This document shows positions 38,194-47,659 of a stretch of 64,000 nt of DNA, piece after piece. The position numbers were made by a program, and so were the translations under genes. Below the pieces are notes generated by a model, which had not been told where the DNA came from, searched no databases, and worked only from the letters and a program-made list of their open reading frames with translations. How positions within the stretch are numbered: position 1 is the first letter of the stretch; the number at the start of each line of letters is the position of its first letter. This DNA is from Rhodococcus koreensis (GTDB taxonomy: Bacteria; Actinomycetota; Actinomycetes; Mycobacteriales; Mycobacteriaceae), in contig NZ_FNSV01000005.1 in NCBI RefSeq assembly GCF_900105905.1, positions 434,001 through 498,000 of the forward strand. Direction: 5' to 3'.

Positions 38194-38882
38194 CGCCCCT
38201 CCTCCGCGTGAGCCCACGCCGGTCGCAGACCTGTCCTTTCACGGTAGGCCCGGCACACCCTCATCGGCGGCGGAACGGCCTTTACGGCGAGGCGCGTGAC
38301 CCCCTTCCGGGGACATGTCATCGTCGCAGTTCAATCGATGTGCTTAGCCGCGGTCTCCACCGCGTTCGGACGGAAACCACTGCCATGGGAAATGGGGCAA
38401 ACCCATCACACGTTGTCTCCGAGTTCGAAAATAGTGTGATGGTGTGGATCGCAATCCCTGGACTTCCCCGGCGCGGCTCACGAAGATCACTCATGCGCCG
38501 CTCGTCACTACGTGCAGGTTGACCGTGTAGCGCCCCTGCCAGCTGATATTCATCGTTGGCGGGGGCTGCGCTTGGCTGTCCCCCAACACAACCCACTACG
38601 AGACCGTCGCCGCCGCCCGCGACCGTGGCCCGCCCATTCGGCACTCGACGACAAGCCGACACTCTCCCCAGGCGGTGTCAGGGTGCACGCCCCCCGACTC
38701 GGCAACCCGATACGCCCAGGACCAGCGACGAACTCCCCCGTCGCCCTCCTGGGCTCAGTACCGTCAGGAGGCGGATCAGTTCAACACCGGGTCAGTCCTG
38801 CCACGATGGCGAGAACCTTGCAACCTTGGTCGCCCCTCGGGGGTGCGGCCCCTGACTGGTTCTCCCACCGGCCAGGGTCGGT
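38194..38882. other. 690-bp gap without a supported gene
   Basis: No frame shows a start signal with coding bias. Composition is a little lower in GC than genes nearby. It may include promoters for the divergent-looking flanks. Confidence 0.4.
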
Positions 38883-39146
38883 CTACCCGGCGGATCCTTC
38901 CGTGCTCGGGTCGGCAGTGAGGTCGTCGGTGTCGGCGAACACCAGCCGCCCGCAGTCAAGGGCGACAGCCCACCGATGCACCGGAGCCCAGGCATGCCCA
39001 CGCTCCCCGGGGTCGGTCAGCTCGGCGTAATCCTCGACGATCCGACCGGTCTGCGCCGGCTCGGACGGCCGGCGCACCAGCACCCGCGCGCCCGCGCCGA
39101 GCGGACCGGGTTCAGGCCTCGGACTGTGATCCTTCTTCTCGGGCAT
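38883..39146 (-). CDS. Hypothetical protein (87 aa)
   Basis: ATG 39146 follows AAGGCGCAGACCG. The product has RVLVRRPSEPAQTGRIVEDY, AELTDPGERGHAWAPVHRW and AVALDCGRLVFADTDDLTA. The small beta-rich layout is like other actinobacterial proteins found beside the Cys-rich gene upstream. Function unknown. Confidence 0.6.
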   Translation of the reverse strand: MPEKKDHSPRPEPGPLGAGARVLVRRPSEPAQTGRIVEDYAELTDPGERGHAWAPVHRWAVALDCGRLVFADTDDLTADPSTEGSAG

Positions 39147-39167
39147 CGGTCTGCGCCTTCCGATCGG

Positions 39168-39395
39168 CTACACGCCCGGATCATAAGCACCTCGCCGACG
39201 AAACCTCATCCTCGACGCCGCCCGGGCCTGGCGATCGACAACGAACCGACCGACCTCCGCTGCTCGCGCCTGCGCCAACGGTGGCTCCCACCGCTCGGCG
39301 AGCGTCAGCTCGTTACCTCCGTACCACCCCCGGGCGCCGTAACCGCCCATAACGCTGTCACCGGGGTCGACGTTCAGGGACCGCTGCTCCGTCAC
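39168..39395 (-). CDS. Small hypothetical protein coupled to the Cys-rich gene
   Basis: GTG 39395 overlaps the stop of the upstream gene (GTGA). The 75-aa product has [40 protein letters not shown] and an Arg-rich end. The overlap and coding bias support it. Confidence 0.5.
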   Translation of the reverse strand: MTEQRSLNVDPGDSVMGGYGARGWYGGNELTLAERWEPPLAQARAAEVGRFVVDRQARAASRMRFRRRGAYDPGV

Positions 39396-40231
39396 CGGGA
39401 CTTCTTCTCGGCGACCGCGGTCGCCGGATGCACGGCGATCAGACCGAGACCTTCGCGTCGCTTACACAACCGCGCCAGCTCCCGATACGCGGCCTCACCG
39501 AGCAACTCCGTCAGCTCCGGGGCATACGACTGCCACACCGCCTTATCGCCGACATGCGCATCCGGCGAGCCAGAGCAGTACCAGTCCAGGTCCGCGCCGC
39601 CCTCACCCCAACCACGGCGGTCGTACTCGGTGATCGTCGTCCTCAGGACCTGCTCGCCGTCGGGTCGCTCCACCCATTCCTGGGTGCGCCGGATCGGCAG
39701 CTGCCAGCACACGTCCGGCTTCACCTCGAGCGGCTCAATCCCACGCCGCAGCGCCATCGAATGCAACGCGCACCCGATGCCACCCTCGAAGCCGGGACGG
39801 TTGAGGAAGATGCACGCGCCCTTGTAGCGGCGGGTCCGCAGCGCCGGCTCGCCGTCGAGCTCGTCCTCCTCGATGTACCCCTTTTTCCCGAGACCCTGCT
39901 TCCTGAACTGCCAGTGCTCGGGTGTCAGCAGCTTGACCGACTCGTGCAACCTCTCCACATCCTCCTCGTCGGTGAAGAACGCACCGTGCGAGCAGCAGCC
40001 GTCGTCGGGTCGGCCCGCGATGATGCCCTGGCAGGCCGGGGTGCCGAACACGCAGGTCCAGTGCGAGAGCAGCCACGTCATGTCCGCGGCGATGAGATGC
40101 TCGCCGTTGTCGGGATCGAGGAACTCGACCCATTCCCGAGCGAAGTCGAGCGCAACCTCGGGGCTGGGCGTCATCTTGCGAGCACGCCGCGCACTACCTG
40201 CTGCCACAAACCCCCACGGTAGCCAATCCAT
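39392..40231 (-). CDS. Conserved Cys-rich actinobacterial protein
   Basis: From ATG 40231 (or 40174) the product has [84 protein letters not shown] and [13 protein letters not shown]. The Cys set (C, C, CC, C, C, C) suggests an Fe-S or zinc centre of the YkgJ/DUF3109 kind. The 279-aa version is preferred because the extra residues read as normal coding. Conserved in mycobacteria and relatives; function unknown. Confidence 0.75.
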   Translation of the reverse strand: MDWLPWGFVAAGSARRARKMTPSPEVALDFAREWVEFLDPDNGEHLIAADMTWLLSHWTCVFGTPACQGIIAGRPDDGCCSHGAFFTDEEDVERLHESVKLLTPEHWQFRKQGLGKKGYIEEDELDGEPALRTRRYKGACIFLNRPGFEGGIGCALHSMALRRGIEPLEVKPDVCWQLPIRRTQEWVERPDGEQVLRTTITEYDRRGWGEGGADLDWYCSGSPDAHVGDKAVWQSYAPELTELLGEAAYRELARLCKRREGLGLIAVHPATAVAEKKSR

Positions 40232-40480
40232 ATCACAGCCAAGGACTGATCCGGTCCCCGTCTGGGAGCAAACAACACTCGACCCGAATCGCGCCGACCG
40301 GGGTGTAACGCCGCGGCCTCCACCGCGAATAACCAGCGAACGTTCTCGCACCTACTACGGGGCACGGGAGGAGGCAACAACCCTCCAGATGTCGACACCC
40401 TCGGGTGGGGCGTGTCGCCACGTGTGTCGACGGTGCGCAGCGAAGAATCGACGAGGAACGCGACAGTCGAGGAGGGTGCG

Positions 40481-41518
40481 ATGAACCCCAGTCGCATGCG
40501 CAAACTCAGGCCGGTGCCCGACGCCGAGCCGCAGATGATGTTTCGCACCATCCACGGGTACCGGCGCGCCTTCCGCATGGCCGGTGACGGCCCCGCGCTG
40601 CTGCTGTTGCACGGCATCGGCGACAACTCGTCGACATGGACCGAGATCATCCCGCACCTCGCCGAGAACTACACGGTGATCGCACCCGATCTACTCGGCC
40701 ACGGTCGCTCCGACAAACCCCGTGCCGACTATTCCGTCGCCGCCTACGCCAACGGCATGCGCGATCTACTCTCGACCCTGGGAATCGACCACGCCACCGT
40801 GATCGGACATTCGCTCGGCGGCGGCATCGCGATGCAGTTCGCCTACCAGTTCCCGCAGATGGTGGATCGGCTCATCCTGGTTTCCGCCGGCGGTATCACC
40901 ACCGACGTTCACCCACTCCTGCGCCTCGCGGCGACACCGAGCGTCAACGAGGCACTGAAATTGCTGCGCCTGCCCGGAGCGGTGCCCGCGGTGCGCTGGG
41001 TGGGAACGGTGTTGACTCGGCTGCACGGCACCGCCCTGCGCCCCGGTGCGGCGCTGCACGACACACCGGATCTGGTGCGGATCTTGACCGAACTTCCCGA
41101 GCCCACCGCGTACGAGGCCTACCTACGCACCCTGCGGGCGGTGGTCGACTGGCGCGGACAGACGGTGACCATGCTCGACCGCTGCTATCTGACGGCAAGT
41201 CTCCCTGTTCAACTCATCTGGGGAGATCGGGATACGGTCATCCCCGTCAGCCACGCCCACACCGCGCACGCGGCAATGCCGGATTCGCGGCTGGAGATCT
41301 TCGAGGGCGCCGGTCACTTCCCCTTCCGGGACGACCCCATGCGCTTTGTCCACACCGTCGAGAAGTTCCTGTCCGCTACGCGCCCATCGCCGTTCAACGA
41401 GGCCCGCTGGCGGCAACTGCTCAACATCGGAACCGTCGAGAAGGCCCTCACCCCCGACGCTTCGGCGCGTGCCGCCGTGCTCGATGCGGTGGGATCCGCC
41501 GAACGCAGCGCCACCTGA
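40481..41518 (+). CDS. Alpha/beta hydrolase
   Basis: ATG 40481 follows GTCGAGGAGGGTGCG. The 345-aa protein has LLLLHGIGDNSSTW (oxyanion hole), IAPDLLGHGRSDKP, the nucleophile elbow ATVIGHSLGGGIAMQFAY, PVQLIWGDRDTVIPVSHAHT (acid) and EGAGHFPFRDDP (His). All catalytic residues are present. No signal peptide, so cytoplasmic. The substrate is unknown; haloalkane dehalogenase- and epoxide-hydrolase-type or lipid esters are possible. Confidence 0.9.
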   Translation: MNPSRMRKLRPVPDAEPQMMFRTIHGYRRAFRMAGDGPALLLLHGIGDNSSTWTEIIPHLAENYTVIAPDLLGHGRSDKPRADYSVAAYANGMRDLLSTLGIDHATVIGHSLGGGIAMQFAYQFPQMVDRLILVSAGGITTDVHPLLRLAATPSVNEALKLLRLPGAVPAVRWVGTVLTRLHGTALRPGAALHDTPDLVRILTELPEPTAYEAYLRTLRAVVDWRGQTVTMLDRCYLTASLPVQLIWGDRDTVIPVSHAHTAHAAMPDSRLEIFEGAGHFPFRDDPMRFVHTVEKFLSATRPSPFNEARWRQLLNIGTVEKALTPDASARAAVLDAVGSAERSAT

Positions 41519-41664
41519 TTCGGGCTCAGGTGACCGACGCCGGGCACAACACCTGCCCGGTACCTGGGGTAGGTTCCACGCCCGCACGGTAACCGGTCGC
41601 GGGCAGGCGCCACTGTGGCGCCGACAGCGGCTCGAGCATGGCGCGGTCGGCACGGACTTACGGC

Positions 41665-41776
41665 GCGGCACCGGAATCTGAAGTCCGTGCGCTTTCTGCA
41701 AGGCGAGTAGGCATATCCAGTCTCGAAGTGTCCTCGAATAGAGGATGTTTGCGTCCGTCAGAACCCCTGCGCTCAC
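41665..41776 (-). pseudogene. N-terminal fragment of a PIN-domain toxin
   Basis: GTG 41776 overlaps the stop of the HTH gene (GTGA). The first 30 residues, GVLTDANILYSRTLRDWICL plus LALQ, carry the first catalytic Asp of PIN (VapC-like) RNases and match PIN toxins paired with excisionase-type HTH antitoxins. After about residue 37 the match ends, so most of the toxin is missing. Confidence 0.55.
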
Positions 41777-42012
41777 CCGACGAGGAAAGACGCAGGGTCC
41801 TTGTGGACTCCGAGCACCGGTCGGTACGTCATGCCTTCTGCGTCTTCGAAAGCGCGAAGGTCGTCGAACGCTGCTCGCTGTTCGGCACGCAGCCGCTCTT
41901 GGTACACAATCACATCACTACTCTTCAAACGGGTGTGGGTGCCGACTTTGTAGGCGAGGATCTCCCCCTCGCCGATCAGCTTCATCAGTGTCGGGCGGGA
42001 TATGTCCAGCAT
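41773..42012 (-). pseudogene. Excisionase-type HTH antitoxin, N-terminus cut by IS
   Basis: The frame reads MLDISRPTLMKLIGEGEILA, then YKVGTHTRLKSSDVIVYQER, LRAEQRAAFDDLRAF. This is the HTH_17/excisionase-type winged helix seen in antitoxins of PIN toxins. Related proteins have one more helix before LLGVSRPT. That helix is missing because the insertion sequence ends at about 42013. A PIN fragment follows with a GTGA overlap. Confidence 0.65.
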
Positions 42013-43622
42013 CTGAGCTTGTTGTTTAACCTGGTTGGGTTTCACTTTCTGGCTCCGTCATGTCGATTTTGGTGCGTTTCCCGACGTGATGGTGCTGGGC
42101 GGGGCGGCGGTTCCTCGTGCCGGGTGGGCGTCCGGGACCGGGTCGAACGGGTTTCGGTGCGCCGGCCGGATTGGGCATGGTCGCGCGGATGCGCCGAAAC
42201 CCCCGACGGACCCGGGCCGGCGTCAACCGTCGCGGTGGGGCGGGTCGTTCCCACGGTCGGCGTAGGTCTTCGGCGAGCGGCCGGGCGAGTCGGAGTTGGG
42301 TGTGCGCAATCAGGACGATCCACGTCCATCGGTCGGCCGCCTCGGGGTTGCGGATCTTCGGGGCGGTCCAACCCAACGTCTGCTTGAAGAGCCGGAACGT
42401 GTGCTCGATGTCGAAGCGCCGCAGAAACATCTGCCACAATCGGTCGACGTCGTCGGCGCCGACGTCCGGGTCCGAGTACCAGAGCCACACCGGTTTGGGG
42501 TGCCGGTTGCCGGGCAGGTGATCGACCGTCAGTCGGATCACCGTGCCTTCGACGATCGGCGGCGGACCCGGGTGGTCCGCCCACGATCCACGGTGAGTGA
42601 TCCTCGGGTGCAACCGATTCCACGCCGCAGTGACGGCTGTTCCGTAGCGGTCGGTGTCGGTATCGGCGGCGCTGTCGGGTTCGGGCCAGGTCAGGGGGTC
42701 GGCGAATTTGAATTCGGCACCGTGCCGGGGCGGGCGCCCGGTTCGACCCGGCGGCGGCGCGGGGAAGTGCAGCACCCGATCCGAACGCATCCGACCCAAC
42801 ACCTGAACCGGTAGATCAGCGAGTAGGAACGCCACCCGTGCCAGTTCGTACCCGGCATCGAAGACGAGCACGATGTCCGGGTCGCCGTCTCTCCAGTGCC
42901 CGGCCGATTGCAATCGCCCGACTACTTCGCGGACTTGTGTCGTGGTGACCGTAGTTTCGTCGTCGTCGGGCCGCAGGCGCACCGCATCGAGTACCGCCGT
43001 CCACGACGTGCGTCCCACCTCCAGCGCGGCGACGAAGGAATACGGCCACCCGGGGATCAACTGTGCTTGATTCCTACCGCGACCGTAGACGTGACAGAAC
43101 GCTCGCTGGGAGCTGGTTGGCGCATCCGGGCGCAGCCACGGGCTGATATCGATGGCCAGGACGATCCGGCCATCGCCGCTTCGCGGCAGGGGAAGTGCTC
43201 CGACTGCGCGTCGCAGTCGATCGATATCAACCCGGCCGCAGTTCAATCCGTCGTACAAGGCGCCGTGACCGCGCCGATGCTCAGGGGTCAGCGACAAGTC
43301 GACCAGTGTGGTGACCGGGTCCCCGGAACACAGCAACGCATCGGTCAGCTCGAACACCGCATCGCTGCGCGCCGACAAACACCGGTAGAACTCTTCGCGG
43401 AACGACACCAGCTCGACCCGGTCATCCGCGTACGACCCTTCCCCGACCACCTGCGTGTAGGGCACACTGACACTCACGACCACCGCTTGCCTTTGTCTCG
43501 AAAGTTCTGTGAGAGGAACCTCAAGATGATCAGGCGGTCGTCGCCCCATGCCGCGGCGACACGCCGAACAACATCATCACCAACTGCCCCACGCGACGGC
43601 AAAGGTTAAAAGTCAAGCTGAG
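42013..43622. mobile_element. Insertion sequence with NF041680-type transposase
   Basis: The left end CTGAGCTTGTTGTTTAACCT (42013-42032) and the right end, read as complement, CTCAGCTTGACTTTTAACCT (about 43603-43622) share 16 of 20 bases and are taken as inverted repeats. The element cuts the HTH antitoxin gene. Its right end abuts a second IS; CTGAG is shared by both. Boundaries are by eye, within a few bases. Confidence 0.65.
42026..43549 (-). CDS. DDE transposase, NF041680-like
   Basis: The 507-aa frame has SFREEFYRCLSARSDAVFEL near its start, then GRIVLAIDISPWLRPDAPTS with the first Asp, FCHVYGRGRNQAQLIPGWPY, IVLVFDAGYELARVAFLLAD with the second Asp, and RRFDIEHTFRLFKQTLGWTA with the Glu. 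This matches putative transposases of actinobacterial elements of the IS701/NF041680 kind. The true start may be further inside (GTG before LVSFREEF). Catalytic residues are present. Confidence 0.85.
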   Translation of the reverse strand: MGRRPPDHLEVPLTELSRQRQAVVVSVSVPYTQVVGEGSYADDRVELVSFREEFYRCLSARSDAVFELTDALLCSGDPVTTLVDLSLTPEHRRGHGALYDGLNCGRVDIDRLRRAVGALPLPRSGDGRIVLAIDISPWLRPDAPTSSQRAFCHVYGRGRNQAQLIPGWPYSFVAALEVGRTSWTAVLDAVRLRPDDDETTVTTTQVREVVGRLQSAGHWRDGDPDIVLVFDAGYELARVAFLLADLPVQVLGRMRSDRVLHFPAPPPGRTGRPPRHGAEFKFADPLTWPEPDSAADTDTDRYGTAVTAAWNRLHPRITHRGSWADHPGPPPIVEGTVIRLTVDHLPGNRHPKPVWLWYSDPDVGADDVDRLWQMFLRRFDIEHTFRLFKQTLGWTAPKIRNPEAADRWTWIVLIAHTQLRLARPLAEDLRRPWERPAPPRRLTPARVRRGFRRIRATMPNPAGAPKPVRPGPGRPPGTRNRRPAQHHHVGKRTKIDMTEPESETQPG

Positions 43623-44555
43623 AGAGTGTTTTGAAAGTGTTCGATTCGGTGCGGCGGACCGGCCGGTGGCGGCATGATGGGTTTGTGGTTGCTCGCAAGA
43701 AACGTCGCAAGCCGACGCCATATCAATCCGATCTGACCGACGCCCAATGGGAGTTGGTCGCACCGATGGTGCCCACGGCGCTGCCGGGCGGTCGCCCGGC
43801 GATCCACGATCGCCGGCGGATCGTGGAAGCGATCCTCTACGTCAACCGCACCGGTTGCTCGTGGCGGCAGCTCCCGCACGACTTCCCGCCCTGGCAGACC
43901 GTTTTCGGGTACTTCCAACGATGGAACGAGTCCGGGGTAACCGACCGCATCCACGACGCGCTGCGGGCAAAGCTCCGTGACCGCAGCGGCCGGGATCCGA
44001 TGGCGTCAGCGGGGATGGTCGACGCGCAGGCGGTCAAGGGCGCCGACACGGTCGGCACAGAAACCCGCGGATGGGACGGCGCGAAACGGGTCAACGGCAG
44101 GAAGCGACACGTGGTCACGGACTCGCTGGGCCTGTTGGTGGTCGTGCTGGTCACCGCGGCGAGCGTGCAAGACCGCGACGGCGGGCGCCTGGCGTTGTCC
44201 CGGGCGAAGACAGAAATGCCGTCGATGGTGATGGTGTGGGCAGACGGCGGCTACGCCGGACGCCTCGTCGCGTGGGTCGCGGAGCATTGCCGGATGACGC
44301 TCGATATCGTTCGGAAACCGAAGGGGCAACAAGGATTCAGTGTACTTCCACACCGCTGGCTGATCGAACGGACCCTGGCGTGGATCGTGCGTTGCCGTCG
44401 ACTCGACCACGACTACGAACGCCTCCCGGCGCACTCGGAAGCGATGATCAAATGGGCAATGATCGGATTGATGACCCGACGAGTCGCCCCCGCACGCGGA
44501 CGACGACCCTGGCAGTCGACCCGCGCAGCGTGACACTTTCAAAACACCTTCTCAG
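43618..44555. mobile_element. IS5-family insertion sequence
   Basis: The ends CTGAGAGAGTGTTTTGAAAG (from 43618) and, in complement, CTGAGAAGGTGTTTTGAAAG (ending 44555) are inverted repeats with two mismatches in 20. The left end sits on the right end of the neighbouring IS and the target looks like CTNAG. The transposase is intact. It beheads the hydrolase-type gene that follows. Confidence 0.85.
43685..44533 (+). CDS. IS5-family transposase
   Basis: GTG 43685 is preferred; earlier codons lie in the terminal repeat. The 282-aa product has YQSDLTDAQWELVAPMVPTA (DUF4096-type start), GCSWRQLPHDFPPWQTVFGY, MVDAQAVKGAD (first Asp), MVMVWADGGYAG (second Asp) and HRWLIERTLAWIVRCRRLDH (Glu with YxxxxE-type spacing). 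All catalytic residues are present. Confidence 0.93.
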   Translation: MVARKKRRKPTPYQSDLTDAQWELVAPMVPTALPGGRPAIHDRRRIVEAILYVNRTGCSWRQLPHDFPPWQTVFGYFQRWNESGVTDRIHDALRAKLRDRSGRDPMASAGMVDAQAVKGADTVGTETRGWDGAKRVNGRKRHVVTDSLGLLVVVLVTAASVQDRDGGRLALSRAKTEMPSMVMVWADGGYAGRLVAWVAEHCRMTLDIVRKPKGQQGFSVLPHRWLIERTLAWIVRCRRLDHDYERLPAHSEAMIKWAMIGLMTRRVAPARGRRPWQSTRAA

Positions 44556-44985
44556 CCTCGCCCTGTTGCAGGCCGCCTTCTCCCACAACGGACTCGCCCA
44601 ACGATTCGACGGACAACACGACGGCGCGTTCCGTGCCGTCCTCGCCGAACACCACGTCAACGGGCCCGTCCTCGTCACACACACCAAGAACGACCTCGCC
44701 GTCGGCGTCGCCTACCCCCTCGCCTCCCGCATCGCCCACGACAACGCCGCCGCGCTCGGCGACCACAACGACCCCTACGGCGGCATGGGCCGCAACGGCG
44801 CCCAACACACACCCGAAACCGACCCCACCGAACAACTCCTGCGGAAGGTGACCCCCACCCACCAGTACACGTTCGTGCCCGGCAAGGTCTTCAACCTGAA
44901 GGCCGACGCGACGATCACCGACCACGGCGACGTCGCCAACCACGCCGTCGCACAAGCCCTGCGCGACGTACTCCGATCGCGCTGA
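44556..44985 (+). pseudogene. C-terminal part of an alpha/beta-hydrolase-like gene
   Basis: Directly after the IS the frame reads LLQAAFSHNGLAQRFDGQHD, GPVLVTHTKNDLAVGVAYPL, HNDPYGGMGRNGAQHTPE, VFNLKADATITDHGDVANHA. This matches the last 140 or so residues of a conserved actinobacterial hydrolase-like family, where THTKND carries an acid and NHGDV or DHGDV the His region. The N-terminal two thirds are missing and not found elsewhere in the window. Confidence 0.6.
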
Positions 44986-45335
44986 CCCACGCCCGTGTCA
45001 CGACATCTCCCAGAAGCTGGCGCACCGACATGGTGTGTCCTTGGCCGCGAATCCGAAGCACCCGCAGCCTCGGAATCCGACACCGGCGTACCGCGGCCGA
45101 TTCCTCACTACGAGCGGCGGGCACCGCGTGCGGTTCCAGGGCTCAGGCCGAGCGGGCCATCGGGCCGCGGCGCGAGGTCCGACCGAGCCCCGACGTGCTC
45201 GGCAAGGGCGAGCCAACAGACAGCGCGACAACCGAAGACAGGTAGTGGCCTACGCGTGATCGAGGGACTCGTCGGCGGCAGCGTCGGAATACAAGAGCGA
45301 TACATGAGCGGAGAGTTCCGGGGTTGGGAGTTCCG
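44986..45335. other. 350-bp gap without a supported gene
   Basis: No gene is supported between the beheaded hydrolase and the lipoprotein gene. Open frames lack start signals. A GGTTGGGAG just before 45336 serves the lipoprotein. Confidence 0.4.
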
Positions 45336-45737
45336 ATGCGAGCGACAAGTCACGTTCCGGCAGGAACCGCAAGGCCGATTCCGTTCGCTGCGATCGCCGC
45401 GGCGCTCGCCGTGGCGGTGGCAACACTCGGCGCCTGCAGATCCGACCCCGCACACCCGCCGAGCCAACCGGCCCCACCTGCGGCGCCCGCTCCAACACCC
45501 ACTGCGTCGGCCCCGACGAGCATGTTCTTCCCTACCGTCGAACAGCACCGCACCCGGCCGGTAGGGACCCAACCGACGACACCGGAGAACAAGCTCGGTG
45601 TTCCGAGCGCACCAACACAACCGACGCTGCCCGGCCCACCACCCGGTACCAACCCGGATACCGATACTCCCGTACCGTCGCCTCCGGTCCCGACGACCGC
45701 GCCGCCCACCGACGGCGGCACACCGCCCGATGAGTGA
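45336..45737 (+). CDS. Pro/Thr-rich lipoprotein
   Basis: ATG 45336 follows GGTTGGGAGTTCCG. The 133-aa product has a signal peptide (PFAAIAAALAVAVATLGAC) with lipobox LGAC; the rest is a disordered Pro/Thr/Ala chain. It would be anchored outside the membrane, perhaps as a wall-spanning linker. It overlaps the start of the next gene by eight bases. Confidence 0.75.
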   Translation: MRATSHVPAGTARPIPFAAIAAALAVAVATLGACRSDPAHPPSQPAPPAAPAPTPTASAPTSMFFPTVEQHRTRPVGTQPTTPENKLGVPSAPTQPTLPGPPPGTNPDTDTPVPSPPVPTTAPPTDGGTPPDE

Positions 45738-46698
45738 GAACTCGACGCCAACGACACCGATCCACACCTGGATCGGTGTCGTCACCACGATTCTCGCCCC
45801 GACCACCCTGATCACGGCGCTGTGCTACTACTTCGGATACATCTACACCCGCAAGAAGCTCGCCTTCTTCGGCGTCGACTGCGATGCTCTCGGATTCACC
45901 TCCAGCGATTACGTGCGAGGCAGCGTCACTGTGCTGTACGCGCCGCTCCTTTTTCTCCTCGTCGGGTGGTTCGCGGCGGTCTGGGTCGGGGACTACGCGC
46001 GCCGCTCGATCAGAACCGGACAGCGGCCGCACCTTGTTCGCACCATCGGACGAACCGCACTCGCCGTCGGGACAGCTTTCATGCTCACCGGGATCGTCGG
46101 CGTCGTGGCGGCCGGATACACGGCCTCTCTCGCACTCATCTCCTGGGTGTTCTCGCCGATCGCGCTCGGGGTGGGTGGTCTTCTCGCGGTGGGAGGTTAC
46201 TGGGCACTGACCATCTCCACCACCACACCGAGCACGCACGACACCACTCCGACCGCACGAGTCAGCCAAGTCCTCGTGATTTCGGTGATAGTGCTGGCAC
46301 TCTTCTCCGTCATGCACTCCTTCGCGTCCTGGCTCGGCGACAACGACGCGCAGACCATCGCCCACAACCTCTGGGCGAAGGAATCCGTGGTCTCCGTCGT
46401 CAGAGCAGAACGCTTGGATGTGCCAGCGAATCTGATCGCGGAGACTCTGGTCGAGACCCCGCCAGGGCAACCACCTCTCTTCCGGTATGAGTGTTTCCGA
46501 ACTCTCGTTGCACGAAGCGATCTGTGGGTCCTTGTTCCAGCAAAGTGGTCAACTGACAACGGATACGCGGTGATTCTTCCCGCCGACTCCTCGCTCGTCA
46601 GCCTGTCCCGGTCGACCGATTTCAAGGACATCGCCGAAGCCCACACCGACATCGTGACCACGCCCTGGCAGTGCCCTGAACGCGCGCCGATCCCCTAA
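45730..46698 (+). CDS. Polytopic membrane protein
   Basis: ATG 45730 overlaps the lipoprotein stop. The 322-aa product has spans near residues 15-35 (IGVVTTILAPTTLITALCYY), 70-90 (VTVLYAPLLFLLVGWFAAVW), 118-140 (VGTAFMLTGIVGVVAAGYTA), 145-160 and 180-200 (VLVISVIVLALFSVMHSF), then a 120-aa soluble end. The YYFGYIYTRKKLAFFGVD motif after the first span is often seen in actinobacterial membrane proteins of unknown role. Coupled to the lipoprotein, so a two-part envelope complex is possible. Confidence 0.8.
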   Translation: MSENSTPTTPIHTWIGVVTTILAPTTLITALCYYFGYIYTRKKLAFFGVDCDALGFTSSDYVRGSVTVLYAPLLFLLVGWFAAVWVGDYARRSIRTGQRPHLVRTIGRTALAVGTAFMLTGIVGVVAAGYTASLALISWVFSPIALGVGGLLAVGGYWALTISTTTPSTHDTTPTARVSQVLVISVIVLALFSVMHSFASWLGDNDAQTIAHNLWAKESVVSVVRAERLDVPANLIAETLVETPPGQPPLFRYECFRTLVARSDLWVLVPAKWSTDNGYAVILPADSSLVSLSRSTDFKDIAEAHTDIVTTPWQCPERAPIP

Positions 46699-46957
46699 CC
46701 GAATCAGCAGAACCGTACAGCGGTTGCACACCGCCTTCGCATCCAAAGGGCACCCCGATCCGGTCACGGGTCGAGGTGCCTTCCGTGTCATGCCGTTCGC
46801 CCGCGGTAGGCGCCGGTCGGTCGAATAGTCCTCCCCGAGAATGCGGCACGGTGCTGCGTCCCGCCTCCTTCGCCGGCATCGGGGGCGAAGTCGTCATCCC
46901 CACCGACGACGAGGCGGTGTCCCGGCTCGACCAGAGGGCCATCGACGCCCTGCGCGC

Positions 46958-47266
46958 CTACGAGAAGGCCGAGAAGGCCACCGGATTCGACCCGGCTCCT
47001 GGCCCGTCCCGCAGCCGCGGCAGCAGGAGGCCGAGGACAACCATCCCCAGCCCGAGGGCGAAGTGCAGCCAGTTGTCCGCAGTGTTGACCGGCACAAAAT
47101 TCGCGCAGCTGTCCTGGTCGGTGGTCACCGCGGGGATGAACCCGAGCACCCCGACCATCAGGAACACCGCACCCATGAGCAGGACCGCTGCCTGGACCGG
47201 GGTGGCGAACAGGGAACCACGTTGGGCAGGCTGTGCGGCATCGCCGAAACCCTCTGTCTCACTCAA
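46958..47266 (-). CDS. DUF4383-type membrane protein
   Basis: The frame starts at TTG 47266 (no ATG or GTG nearby) and encodes 102 aa. SLFATPVQAAVLLMGAVFLM, VGVLGFIPAVTTDQD and NWLHFALGLGMVVLGLLLPR give two membrane spans with the GFIPxVTT loop typical of DUF4383. The 3' end overlaps the dnaJ fragment on the other strand. Confidence 0.7.
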   Translation of the reverse strand: MSETEGFGDAAQPAQRGSLFATPVQAAVLLMGAVFLMVGVLGFIPAVTTDQDSCANFVPVNTADNWLHFALGLGMVVLGLLLPRLRDGPGAGSNPVAFSAFS

Positions 47267-47344
47267 AAGCTGTACACATCAGAGAGCCACTGAACGGAAT
47301 ACCCGAGAGCCCGACCCCGAACCCGAGTCCATGACGGATCGGGG

Positions 47345-47640
47345 ACCCTATTCCGGTCGCGGATCGGGGAACTCCGGGGTGGGAGCGTCGACCAACGAGT
47401 TGGGCCAGGTCAGCGCCTCGATGAGGGCGGTGACCCGCACCTCGGAGTCAGGTTCACGTTCGGCGGGCACTCAGGTGCACCCCGGGCGGCGCCGGGATCA
47501 CCGGCCAGCAGGGAAGCACCGACCGCGCCACCCGGCTTTGCCGCGCAGGCAACTGTCGGGCATCGACGACCTGCCCGGCGCCCGTGCGGACCTCGAGGAC
47601 GAACGACTCCCCCTCCCCGCGACACCCCGTCCGAGTCGGC
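47345..47640 (-). pseudogene. Broken copy of the conserved hypothetical gene
   Basis: The sequence aligns with 16810-17130 but carries several short insertions and deletions (for example around 47465, 47500 and 47610), so no frame stays open. The N-terminal third is missing. Confidence 0.75.
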
Positions 47641-47659
47641 GCCCCGCCCCGTCAAGGAC

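Larger units (their letters stand above)
46922..47640. repeat. Decayed second copy of the dnaJ-downstream block
   Basis: Positions 46922-46996 match the last codons of dnaJ (16628-16702), 47011-47060 match the DUF4383 tail, and 47338-47640 match 16800-17130 around the conserved hypothetical gene. Order and orientation are the same. Here dnaJ is reduced to its last 25 or so codons and the hypothetical gene is broken, but the DUF4383 gene, deleted at 16.8 kb, is kept. Confidence 0.8.
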
